A stretch of 16,418 nucleotides of DNA from Halieaceae bacterium (lineage in GTDB: Bacteria; Pseudomonadota; Gammaproteobacteria; Pseudomonadales; Halieaceae). This document shows positions 8,001 to 15,003 of this stretch, piece by piece. The position numbers and the translations under genes are program-made. Location of the stretch: positions 1 to 16,418 of the forward strand of contig JABIZW010000110.1 in NCBI GenBank assembly GCA_018666295.1, given 5' to 3'. Below the pieces are notes generated by a model. The model was not told the DNA's origin, searched no databases, and saw nothing but the letters and a program-made list of their open reading frames with translations. How positions within the stretch are numbered: position 1 is the first letter of the stretch; every line of letters starts with the position of its first letter.

Positions 8001-8708
8001 CTAGGCGGCTCTACTGAGCAACATAGAGCGAATATGGCCAATTGCGCGCGTGGGATTCAAACCCTTGGGACACACGTTGACGCAGTTTTGAATGCCGTGA
8101 CACCGAAACACGCTGAAGGGATCGTCGAGCTTTGACAGCCGCTCTTCAGTCGCCTGGTCGCGACTGTCAGCAAGAAATCGGTAAGCCTGTAACAAGCCCG
8201 CTGGCCCGATAAATCGGTCAGGATTCCACCAAAACGATGGGCAGCTGGTCGAGCAGCACGCACAGAGAATACATTCGTAAAGCCCGTCGAGCTTCGCCCG
8301 GTCCTCCGGCGTTTGCAATCGCTCAATAGCCGGCGCCGGAGTGCTGTTCTGAAGATAAGGCTCAATCTTCTCGTACTGCGCATAGAACAGGCTCATATCA
8401 ACCACTAGATCACGTACCACAGGCAGACCGGGTAACGGCCGAATCACCAGCTTGTTCTTCTTTACCGTTTCCGAAAGAGGCGTGATACAGGCGAGTCCGT
8501 TTCTCCCGTTAATATTAAGTCCATCGGATCCACACACGCCCTCTCGACAGCTGCGGCGGTACGTCACAGTGGCGTCGTGATCGGCCTTGATCATCTCAAG
8601 CACGTCAAGAACCATTAGGTCTTTCCCTGCCGTATCGACACGGTACTCCTGCATCTGTGGCGACGCATCGGTTTCTGGGTTAAAGCGATAAACACTGACC
8701 TGCAACAT
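8001..8708 (-). CDS. sdhB: Succinate dehydrogenase iron-sulfur subunit SdhB
   Basis: SdhB carries electrons from the SdhA flavin through three iron-sulfur clusters to quinone at the membrane anchor (complex II). The protein has 235 residues (E. coli has 238). The N-terminal 2Fe-2S domain shows CREGVCGSDG with Cys54, Cys59, Asp62 and Cys74; the Asp replacing a Cys is also the E. coli arrangement. The C-terminal ferredoxin domain shows CILCACCSTSCP (Cys146, 149, 152, 156) and FRCHGIQNCVNVCPKG (Cys203, 209, 213) for the 4Fe-4S and 3Fe-4S clusters. It follows sdhA by 18 bp with a GGAG ribosome binding site. It is the last sdh gene and is followed by an intrinsic terminator. Confidence 0.97.
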   Translation of the reverse strand: MLQVSVYRFNPETDASPQMQEYRVDTAGKDLMVLDVLEMIKADHDATVTYRRSCREGVCGSDGLNINGRNGLACITPLSETVKKNKLVIRPLPGLPVVRDLVVDMSLFYAQYEKIEPYLQNSTPAPAIERLQTPEDRAKLDGLYECILCACCSTSCPSFWWNPDRFIGPAGLLQAYRFLADSRDQATEERLSKLDDPFSVFRCHGIQNCVNVCPKGLNPTRAIGHIRSMLLSRAA

Positions 8709-8726
8709 CTATTATCTCCTCGCAGA

Positions 8727-10490
8727 TTAGTAGGTGCGTATTTTGGGTTGGAAGGTATCGACGGTCTTTGGCGTGAAGTTGACCGACCGCTTCGTCACCG
8801 CCTTACTTTCTCTGTGGTAGATCGAATGGCACAGCCACTCGTCGTCATCTCTTTCGGTGAAGTCTTCCCGCGCGTGTGCGCCGCGACTTTCCTTCCTAGC
8901 CTCGGCAACGATAGCGGTCGCCTCGGCTGTTTCAAACAAATTTTGTAGCTCCAAGCATTCAATACGTGCCGTGTTAAACGCATTACTCTTATCTTCGAGT
9001 TTAACGTTATCGATACGCCCTTTTAAGTCGGCCAACTTCTTAATGCCTTCTTGCATAAACTCGCCCTTGCGGAAGACACCAAAGTAGTTCTGCATGACGC
9101 CCTGGAGTTCTTTTCGCAGCGCAGACACGTTTTCACCACTGTCGTTCGCATTCAACGACACCAACCGCTCATTGGCCTGGGAAATGTCATCCGGTGATGC
9201 ATCACGCATTTCAATGCCTTGTCGCAGCGCATCTTCAATAAACAAGCCTGAGGCGCGACCGAACACCACTAAGTCGAGTAGCGAGTTACCGCCTAAACGA
9301 TTCGCACCGTGCACCGAAACACACGCGACCTCACCACAGGCGTAGAGACCGGGAATAACGTGGTCATTGCCCTGTGCGTCAACAGTCAAGGCTTGCCCGT
9401 GAATATTGGTAGGAATCCCGCCCATCATGTAGTGACAGGTCGGCACTACTGGAATCGGCTCTTTTACCGGGTCCACATGAGCGAACGTACGGGACAGCTC
9501 ACAAATGCCAGGGAGACGAGACTCTAGAACCTCTTCACCCAAATGATCGAGCTTTAACTTCACATGATCTTTATCTGGACCACATCCGCGCCCTTCGAGA
9601 ATCTCCAGAACCATAGAGCGCGCGACAACGTCTCTACCGGCGAGATCTTTGGCATTCGGCGCATAGCGCTCCATAAATCGCTCGCCATCTGCGTTAACTA
9701 AGTATCCGCCCTCACCCCGGCACCCTTCGGTGACGAGCGTGCCCGCGCCGTAGATACCTGTTGGGTGAAACTGCCACATCTCAATGTCTTGAACCGGAAC
9801 ACCGGCCCTGAGCGCCATACCCACTCCGTCGCCGGTATTAATGTGCGCATTGGTTGTTGATGCGTAGATGCGACCGGCGCCGCCCGTTGCAAAGACAGTG
9901 GCCTTTGATTTGACGTACACGGTCTCGCCCGTCTCTATGCAAATCGCAATAACACCCACAACTGCGCCGTCCTGATTTTTGACCAGGTCGGTTGCAAACC
10001 ATTCGTTAAAAAAGACCGTCTCGTTTTTAACGTTATTCTGATACAGCGTGTGCAACAGCGCGTGACCTGTACGGTCAGCTGCTGCGCAGGTTCGCGCAGC
10101 CTGTCCACCCTCTCCAAAATTTTTGGACTGACCCCCAAACGGGCGCTGATAGATACGGCCCTCTTCGGTGCGTGAGAATGGCAGCCCCATGTGCTCGAGC
10201 TCAAATATAGCCTCGGGACCGACTGAGCACATGTATTCAATGGCGTCTTGATCCCCAATGTAATCACTGCCTTTGACCGTGTCGTACATGTGCCAACGCC
10301 AGTCATCATCGGGGTCTGAGCTCGCAATCGCACACGTAATTCCACCCTGCGCGCTCACAGTGTGTGAGCGAGTGGGAAACACTTTAGAAATAACTGCGGT
10401 TTTGTAGCCTGACTGAGCCAGTTGAAGCGCCGCGCGCATACCCGCGCCACCGCCACCAACAATTACGCCATCGAACGAGATAGTTCGCAT
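8727..10490 (-). CDS. sdhA: Succinate dehydrogenase flavoprotein subunit SdhA
   Basis: This catalytic subunit oxidises succinate to fumarate with covalently bound FAD. The protein has 587 residues (E. coli has 588). The FAD-binding VGGGGAGMRAA starts at 11, and His43 in RSHTVSAQGG is the expected covalent flavin attachment site. Substrate-site residues line up with E. coli: His242 in FHPTG, Arg286 in AGRDVVAR, His353 in TCHYMMGG and Arg398 in GANRLGGNS. I chose the ATG at 10490, preceded by GGGGGAAG, over an in-frame TTG ten codons upstream, because MRTISFDGVIVGGG matches the family N-terminus and the TTG lies inside an intercistronic hairpin. sdhD ends 39 bp upstream and sdhB begins 18 bp downstream. 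Confidence 0.97.
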   Translation of the reverse strand: MRTISFDGVIVGGGGAGMRAALQLAQSGYKTAVISKVFPTRSHTVSAQGGITCAIASSDPDDDWRWHMYDTVKGSDYIGDQDAIEYMCSVGPEAIFELEHMGLPFSRTEEGRIYQRPFGGQSKNFGEGGQAARTCAAADRTGHALLHTLYQNNVKNETVFFNEWFATDLVKNQDGAVVGVIAICIETGETVYVKSKATVFATGGAGRIYASTTNAHINTGDGVGMALRAGVPVQDIEMWQFHPTGIYGAGTLVTEGCRGEGGYLVNADGERFMERYAPNAKDLAGRDVVARSMVLEILEGRGCGPDKDHVKLKLDHLGEEVLESRLPGICELSRTFAHVDPVKEPIPVVPTCHYMMGGIPTNIHGQALTVDAQGNDHVIPGLYACGEVACVSVHGANRLGGNSLLDLVVFGRASGLFIEDALRQGIEMRDASPDDISQANERLVSLNANDSGENVSALRKELQGVMQNYFGVFRKGEFMQEGIKKLADLKGRIDNVKLEDKSNAFNTARIECLELQNLFETAEATAIVAEARKESRGAHAREDFTERDDDEWLCHSIYHRESKAVTKRSVNFTPKTVDTFQPKIRTY

Positions 10491-10500
10491 CCCTTTACTT

Positions 10501-10505
10501 CCCCC
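10501..10505 (-). promoter_or_regulatory. G5 ribosome binding site of sdhA
   Basis: The minus strand reads GGGGGAAGTAAAGGG before the sdhA ATG. The G run is ten bases from the start, and a second G run abuts the ATG. This supports the start at 10490. Confidence 0.6.
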
Positions 10506-10512
10506 AACCGGT

Positions 10513-10528
10513 CCTCGCAAGCGCGAGG
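10513..10528 (-). repeat. Intercistronic hairpin between sdhD and sdhA
   Basis: CCTCGC and GCGAGG with a four-base loop form a GC-rich 6-bp hairpin. In the message it starts one base after the sdhD stop codon and ends just before the G-rich ribosome binding site of sdhA. No T tract follows, so termination is unlikely. It may affect mRNA stability or sdhA translation. Confidence 0.6.
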
Positions 10529-10529
10529 G

Positions 10530-10889
10530 TTAACTCCAAATAACTTGAATGACCCAAATCGCATAAACCACAAGCAGTAAAACGACCCCAATCTGCACGA
10601 CAGGTCGCACGACATTGCCCATTTTTCCCAGCATGTATTCGGTCAAATAGTCTGTGAACACCGTCCACAAACCAATCCACGCGTGAGAGACGTAGGCGCC
10701 TATCGCAAGCAATGTAAACACCTTCATGGCCGTCGTGTCGTGCAATGCTCGCCATGAAGTGTAGTCAATCCCAGATGCAATCTGGAAACCAATGAATAAA
10801 AAATATGCGAGCAGTATGAGTGAGCTGACGCGCTGTATGAGCCAGTCCGACAATCCGTTTCGACTAAAGCTTGTGACCTGAGTTACCAC
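10530..10889 (-). CDS. sdhD: Succinate dehydrogenase membrane anchor subunit SdhD
   Basis: SdhD is an inner-membrane anchor that forms the quinone and haem b site of complex II with SdhC. From the GTG start at 10889 the protein has 119 residues (E. coli has 115). Three hydrophobic helices lie at about 20-40, 54-75 and 97-117. His69 in SHAWIGLW and Asp80-Tyr81 in FTDY match the conserved quinone-site region. An in-frame ATG five codons upstream (10904) is possible, but the GTG gives MVTQVTSFSRNG, which aligns residue for residue with the E. coli start MVSNASALGRNG. The GTG overlaps the sdhC stop by seven bases (GTGGTAA), apparently the same overlap as in E. coli (ATGGTAA). A six-G run lies seven bases upstream. 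Confidence 0.93.
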   Translation of the reverse strand: MVTQVTSFSRNGLSDWLIQRVSSLILLAYFLFIGFQIASGIDYTSWRALHDTTAMKVFTLLAIGAYVSHAWIGLWTVFTDYLTEYMLGKMGNVVRPVVQIGVVLLLVVYAIWVIQVIWS

Positions 10890-11272
10890 AGTGCGACCCC
10901 CCATGCGATAGCCGCTAACGCTGCCGCAACGAATAAAATCTGAGCCCCCAGGGCACCACTCTTAAAGTCTTCACCGACCCCCATGTCCATGATGAGGTGA
11001 CGAATGCCCGCCAGCGCGTGGTAACTAAAGGTCACCAAAAACAACCAGAGCAAGGCTTTAGCGGTATTGCCCGAAAGGACCGACGACAACTGATCGAAAC
11101 TTTCTTGCGAGGCAAGGCTGGCGTCGAGCGCCCACACCATCAACACGCTGGACGCAAACAAAACAACACCTGACACCCGATGCGAAATCGAGGCCAAGGC
11201 CGTAACCGGAAGCTTAATAGTGCTCAGATCAAGATTGACAGGACGACTGTCCTTACTACCGCGTGGTTTCAC
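10883..11272 (-). CDS. sdhC: Succinate dehydrogenase cytochrome b556 subunit SdhC
   Basis: SdhC is the larger membrane anchor of complex II; it binds haem b and quinone. The protein has 129 residues, the same as E. coli. RPVNLDLSTI (10-19) is the family N-terminal signature. SISHRVSG holds Ser28 and Arg32, corresponding to the E. coli quinone-site Ser27 and Arg31. His85 in SYHALAGIRH is the expected haem ligand. Three membrane helices lie at about 31-50, 70-92 and 107-128. The start is GTG, chosen because GGGGG sits seven bases upstream and the N-terminus aligns with the family. It is the first gene of the sdh operon, about 36 bases downstream of the predicted transcription start. Its end overlaps sdhD. 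Confidence 0.95.
   Translation of the reverse strand: MKPRGSKDSRPVNLDLSTIKLPVTALASISHRVSGVVLFASSVLMVWALDASLASQESFDQLSSVLSGNTAKALLWLFLVTFSYHALAGIRHLIMDMGVGEDFKSGALGAQILFVAAALAAIAWGVALW
10897..10902 (-). promoter_or_regulatory. G6 ribosome binding site deciding the sdhD start
   Basis: The minus strand reads GGGGGGTCGCACT directly before the GTG at 10889. The run is seven bases from that start but lies at or after the alternative ATG at 10904, so it supports the GTG. Confidence 0.65.
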
Positions 11273-11279
11273 TTTTTAG

Positions 11280-11284
11280 CCCCC
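11280..11284 (-). promoter_or_regulatory. G5 ribosome binding site of sdhC
   Basis: The minus strand reads GGGGGCTAAAAA before the GTG start of sdhC, with seven bases between the G run and the start codon. Confidence 0.65.
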
Positions 11285-11315
11285 AGAGCGTTCAAGTGGT
11301 CAGATTCGAGGCGAG

Positions 11316-11344
11316 AGTATAGGTAGTCCCCCACCAACTGACAA
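11316..11344 (-). promoter_or_regulatory. sigma70-type promoter of sdhCDAB
   Basis: On the minus strand TTGTCA (11339-11344, five of six consensus bases) and TATACT (11316-11321, five of six) are separated by exactly 17 bp. Transcription would begin near 11309, giving a leader of about 36 bases before the sdhC GTG. The spacer itself contains a GGGGG run. This is the best promoter match in the window. Confidence 0.8.
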
Positions 11345-11398
11345 ATTCATCTGGCAAAACATCATCATCAGCCGTATTTAGTCAGGACATTATTGTTG

Positions 11399-11432
11399 TA
11401 AAATTGACACTCACCAGTCGTGCCGCTAGTTT
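11399..11432 (+). promoter_or_regulatory. gltA promoter region, two overlapping candidates
   Basis: Candidate one has a perfect -35 TTGACA (11404-11409) and, 17 bp on, a poor -10 TAGTTT (11427-11432, three of six), giving a leader of about 27 bases. Candidate two uses TAAAAT (11399-11404, five of six) as the -10 with a weak TTTAGT (11377-11382) as -35, giving a longer leader. They share bases, so only one can be occupied at a time. Sequence alone does not decide which is used. Confidence 0.5.
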
Positions 11433-11453
11433 GGCGCCACACAAATTCAGGTC

Positions 11454-11458
11454 GGGGG
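11454..11458 (+). promoter_or_regulatory. G5 ribosome binding site of gltA
   Basis: GGGGGACTTAAG precedes the gltA ATG, with seven bases between the G run and the start, the same spacing as at sdhC and sdhD on the other strand. Confidence 0.65.
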
Positions 11459-11465
11459 ACTTAAG

Positions 11466-12761
11466 ATGGCAGAAAAGACGGCAACGCTCTCTATACATCA
11501 GGGCGATAACACTTCACTAGAGATCGATTTACCCGTCTATCAAGGGTCACTCGGGCCCGACGTGGTCGATGTTGGCAAATTAACAGCGCAAGGACACTTC
11601 ACGTTTGATCCGGGATTCACCTCGACCGCCTCATGCGAATCAAAAATCACCTACATTGACGGTGAGAAAGGCGTATTGCTCCATCGGGGGTACCCTATTG
11701 AGCAACTGGCAGAACATTCGGACTACCTCGAAACCTGTTACCTACTTCTGAACGGCGAACTACCAAGCGCCGAGCAGAAGGAAGCCTTCGTCGACATGGT
11801 CACGAACCACACGATGGTTCACGAGCAGATTCGGACGTTCTTTAACGGTTTTCGCCGGGACGCACACCCAATGGCCATTATGTGTGGCGTCGTCGGAGCG
11901 TTATCCGCGTTTTATCACGACTCGACCGATATTTCTGACCCACACCACCGTGATGTCGCTGCCTTTCGATTGATCGCAAAAATGCCGACCATTGCAGCCA
12001 TGAGCTACAAATTCTCGATCGGGCAGCCCTTTATGTATCCCCGCAATGACCTCGACTACTCGGCAAATTTCCTCCACATGATGTTTGGAAATCCCTGTGA
12101 ACCCAGTGTCATTTCTCCGACAATTGCGCGGGCGATGGATCGGATTTTTCTCCTTCACGCGGATCATGAGCAAAACGCATCGACATCAACAGTTCGACTT
12201 GCTGGCTCATCACAGGCCAACCCATTTGCCTGTATCGCAGCCGGTATCGCAGCACTTTGGGGTCCCTCGCATGGGGGTGCTAATGAAGCCGTTGTTAAAA
12301 TGCTTGACGAAATTGGCGATGTGTCGCGGATCGATGAATTTGTGGCGCGCGCGAAAGATAAGAACGACCCCTTCCGACTCATGGGCTTTGGCCACCGGGT
12401 TTATAAAAACTTTGATCCCCGCGCTAAAGTGATGAAGCAGGCGGCCGACGAGGTCCTTGCTGAGCTTGGCATTCAAGACGAAAATCTTGAGATCGCTAAG
12501 CGGCTGGAAGAAATAGCATTAAGCGACGAGTACTTTATCGAAAAGAAGCTCTACCCTAACGTGGACTTTTACTCGGGTATTATTTTGAAGGCATTGGGCA
12601 TACCCACGTCCATGTTTACTGTAATTTTTGCCGTGGGCCGAACGGTTGGATGGGTAGCGCATTGGAACGAGATGATCGGGGGTAGCTACCGAATCGGGCG
12701 TCCGAGACAGCTTTACACCGGATACCAATCGCGCGACTACCTGTCAGTCGAGGAGCGATAA
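11466..12761 (+). CDS. gltA: Citrate synthase, type II (GltA)
   Basis: GltA condenses acetyl-CoA with oxaloacetate to citrate, the entry step of the TCA cycle. The protein has 431 residues (E. coli has 427). Catalytic residues correspond to E. coli with an offset of five: His269 in PSHGGANE, His310 in GFGHRVYKN and Asp367 in NVDFYSG. Residues linked to NADH inhibition in the hexameric E. coli enzyme also appear conserved (Tyr150, Arg168, Lys172 and Cys211), which suggests an NADH-inhibited type II enzyme; this is inference from remembered positions. It is divergent from sdhC across 193 bp. Its TAA overlaps the next start codon by one base (TAATG), so the downstream KAS III gene is probably translationally coupled. 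Confidence 0.97.
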   Translation: MAEKTATLSIHQGDNTSLEIDLPVYQGSLGPDVVDVGKLTAQGHFTFDPGFTSTASCESKITYIDGEKGVLLHRGYPIEQLAEHSDYLETCYLLLNGELPSAEQKEAFVDMVTNHTMVHEQIRTFFNGFRRDAHPMAIMCGVVGALSAFYHDSTDISDPHHRDVAAFRLIAKMPTIAAMSYKFSIGQPFMYPRNDLDYSANFLHMMFGNPCEPSVISPTIARAMDRIFLLHADHEQNASTSTVRLAGSSQANPFACIAAGIAALWGPSHGGANEAVVKMLDEIGDVSRIDEFVARAKDKNDPFRLMGFGHRVYKNFDPRAKVMKQAADEVLAELGIQDENLEIAKRLEEIALSDEYFIEKKLYPNVDFYSGIILKALGIPTSMFTVIFAVGRTVGWVAHWNEMIGGSYRIGRPRQLYTGYQSRDYLSVEER

Positions 12762-13894
12762 TGGCCAGGACTATGCAACGCGTGGTTATATCGGGGGTGG
12801 GTTTGTATACCCCCACCGAAAGCATCAGCAATCACGAGCTTGTAGAGTCTTTTAACGCCTGGGTCGAGAAATACAACCGCGAAAACGCGGACGCGATTGC
12901 TGCGGGGGAGCTTGAGGCCAAAGGCCCCTCAAATGTTGAATTTATTGAGAAAGCCTCGGGTATTAACTCGCGATTCGTCATGGACAAGGCGGGCATTATT
13001 GACCCCGATCGCATGGCACCGCGTTTGTCGCCACGCTCGAATGATGAACCATCGGTCATGTGTGAAATTGCCGTCGTCGCTGCCAAGCAAGCGATTGAAC
13101 AGGCGGGCATCGCGGCAGACGATATCGATGCGGTCTTGGTGGCCGCCTCGAATATGGAGCGGGCCTACCCTGCGATGGCAATCGAAGTGCAAGCCGCGCT
13201 GGGCATAAAGGGTTTTGCCTTCGACATGAACGTCGCCTGCTCATCAGCGACATTTGGTATCCAGCAAGCCCACGACATGGTGGTGGCCGGCAGCGCAAGA
13301 CGCGTATTAATGGTCAACCCGGAAATCTGCACGGGCCACCTTAATTTCCGAGATCGCGATTCACACTTTATTTTTGGCGACGTGGCGACCGGTGTCATCG
13401 TTGAAGCCGCCGAGGGATGTCGGTCCGACAACGCGTTTGAGATCCTCGATACTCGGTTACAAACGATTTTCTCCAATAATATTCGAAATAATTTCGGTTT
13501 CCTCAATCGCGCCACCGAAGAAGGTGTCGGGCAGGTCGATAAGCTTTTCGTTCAAGAAGGACGCAAAGTCTTCCGAGAGGTCTGTCCCGCAGTTGCCGAG
13601 CAGATTACAACGCAGCTTGCAGAGATGGATATTGCTCCCGACTCGCTTAAGCGTATCTGGCTTCATCAGGCGAATAAGAATATGAACGAGCTTATTGCCA
13701 AGAAAATTCTGGGCCGAGAGCCGAGCGACGAGGAGTCGCCAACGATTCTTGACGAATATGCCAACACGTCATCAGCGGGCTCTATCATTGCGTTTAAAAA
13801 GCACAATGAAGATTTCGAGCCAGGTGAACTCGGCGTTTTGTCGTCGTTTGGCGCGGGCTACAGCATCGGCTCGATCGTACTCAAGCGCGTTTAG
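12761..13894 (+). CDS. Beta-ketoacyl-ACP synthase III family protein
   Basis: The protein has 377 residues of thiolase fold. The KAS III catalytic triad is visible: Cys160 in NVACSSATFG, His302 in LHQANKNM and Asn335 in ANTSSAGS, followed by a typical C-terminal GAGYSIGSIVLKRV. It is longer than E. coli FabH (317 residues), with an extra charged segment near 35-62. It resembles, from memory, the long FabH-like proteins of Pseudomonas such as PA3286, which takes acyl-CoA (octanoyl-CoA) into fatty acid synthesis. The substrate here is not shown by sequence, so an acetyl-CoA or medium-chain acyl-CoA primer are both possible. The start overlaps the gltA stop (TAATG), with GAGGAG five bases upstream. 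Its stop overlaps that of the convergent hisC. Confidence 0.9.
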   Translation: MARTMQRVVISGVGLYTPTESISNHELVESFNAWVEKYNRENADAIAAGELEAKGPSNVEFIEKASGINSRFVMDKAGIIDPDRMAPRLSPRSNDEPSVMCEIAVVAAKQAIEQAGIAADDIDAVLVAASNMERAYPAMAIEVQAALGIKGFAFDMNVACSSATFGIQQAHDMVVAGSARRVLMVNPEICTGHLNFRDRDSHFIFGDVATGVIVEAAEGCRSDNAFEILDTRLQTIFSNNIRNNFGFLNRATEEGVGQVDKLFVQEGRKVFREVCPAVAEQITTQLAEMDIAPDSLKRIWLHQANKNMNELIAKKILGREPSDEESPTILDEYANTSSAGSIIAFKKHNEDFEPGELGVLSSFGAGYSIGSIVLKRV

Positions 13895-14958
13895 TCTGTA
13901 GAGAGCACTTCGGACAGCGCGGCTAACACGGCGAGTTGCTGATCGTGTGTCCCCACCGTAATGCGAACCCACGGCAATAGCGCCTCACTTGACCAGCTGC
14001 GCACCAAAATATTATGCCGCTTCAAAATGTGAGTGAGCGCCTCGCCGCTATAGCGTGGATGCGCTGCGAGGACAAAATTAGCGAGTGAGGGCAGCACATC
14101 AAACCCAAGAGCTTGAAGACCCTTGGTAAGCGCCTCCCTGTTGGTTTTAATGGTTAAAGACGCCTGAGTAAACCAAGCGACATCGCCAATTGCTGCACTC
14201 GCAACCGCTTGAGCATGAGCGTCAATCGGATATGAATTAAACGAGTCCTTCACGCGGCGCAGACCTTCTATGAGCGACGCGTTGCCCAAACCATAACCGA
14301 CCCTGAGCCCCGCAAGTGCGTGACTTTTCGAGAAGCTCCGGGTGACCAATAGATTGTCATAATCCTTTATCAGTGGAACAACTGACTCTGCACCGAAACC
14401 AAAATAGGCCTCATCAACAACCACGAGTCGCTCGACATTCGACGCCAGCAAGTCCTTAACCGCTGCACGTGACAACGCACGCCCGGTTGGTGCATTTGGA
14501 TTAGGGAATACTAAGGGCCCTTCCCAGGCCGCCATGGACGCGATATCAATCCCAAGATCTTCGGTCATTGGAATACGTTCCACCCCGTGGCCGAGCAACT
14601 GCCCCCACACCGGGTAAAACGTATACGTCATCTCGGGAATCGCGGGCACGTTGACGTCATCGCAAAGAAAGGCTGTCCACGCGAATGCGAGCACTTCATC
14701 GGAGCCATTACCGACAAACACTTGATCCACATCAAGACCCTCGGAGGCCGCTATTGCCGCCGTCAAGACACTCGAGTTCGGATCGGGGTATCGGCGTAGC
14801 GCTTCGATACTCAGTGCTCGTCCGGCCGAGACGGCTTTTTCCGAAGGCGCCAAGGCATGCTCATTCGTGTTGAGCTTGATAATATCGGGGCCCTGGGCTT
14901 GTTCCCCAGGCGTATAGGGCGCGAGGCGCTTGAGCGTGTCAGTCCAATGCCGATTCAT
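13891..14958 (-). CDS. hisC: Histidinol-phosphate aminotransferase family (HisC type)
   Basis: This is a PLP-dependent fold-type I aminotransferase, probably converting imidazole acetol phosphate to histidinol phosphate, with possible side activity on aromatic amino acids. From the ATG at 14958 the protein has 355 residues. Features include KLNTNEHALAPS (28-39) at the substrate site, RYPDPN (56-61), GNGSDEV (83-89), NPNAPTG (153-159), VDEAYFGF (181-188), the PLP-binding Lys211 in TRSFSKSHALAGLR, and a C-terminal WVRITVG. An in-frame TTG four codons upstream is less likely; GGGTGA lies four bases before the ATG. It starts 45 bp after phoU with no terminator between, so it may be read through from the pst operon. 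It is not in a his operon here, so it may be a second copy with another role. Confidence 0.88.
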   Translation of the reverse strand: MNRHWTDTLKRLAPYTPGEQAQGPDIIKLNTNEHALAPSEKAVSAGRALSIEALRRYPDPNSSVLTAAIAASEGLDVDQVFVGNGSDEVLAFAWTAFLCDDVNVPAIPEMTYTFYPVWGQLLGHGVERIPMTEDLGIDIASMAAWEGPLVFPNPNAPTGRALSRAAVKDLLASNVERLVVVDEAYFGFGAESVVPLIKDYDNLLVTRSFSKSHALAGLRVGYGLGNASLIEGLRRVKDSFNSYPIDAHAQAVASAAIGDVAWFTQASLTIKTNREALTKGLQALGFDVLPSLANFVLAAHPRYSGEALTHILKRHNILVRSWSSEALLPWVRITVGTHDQQLAVLAALSEVLSTD

Positions 14959-14962
14959 GAGA

Positions 14963-14977
14963 TCACCCAAAAGGTGA
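14963..14977 (-). promoter_or_regulatory. Small hairpin over the hisC ribosome binding site
   Basis: On the minus strand TCACC and GGTGA can pair with a five-base loop (TTTTG). The 3' arm contains the GGGTGA that would serve as the ribosome binding site of hisC, so the hairpin could mask it. Five pairs is a weak structure. Confidence 0.3.
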
Positions 14978-15003
14978 CAGTGTATTGGTCTAGCCGACCC
15001 ATG

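Noticed and set aside
9935..10345. A 136-codon open frame within sdhA in another frame of the same strand
   Set aside because: sdhA in the main frame has every catalytic residue; this alternative frame is unrelated to any protein I recognise.
11359..11369. Short ATC triplet run in the gltA-sdhC gap
   Set aside because: Only about three units; not a meaningful repeat.
11341..11449. Direct repeat ACAAATTCA at 11341-11349 and 11441-11449, exactly 100 bp apart in the gltA-sdhC gap
   Set aside because: A nine-base AT-rich repeat within 193 bp has a chance probability of several percent and no symmetry; not enough to call an operator.
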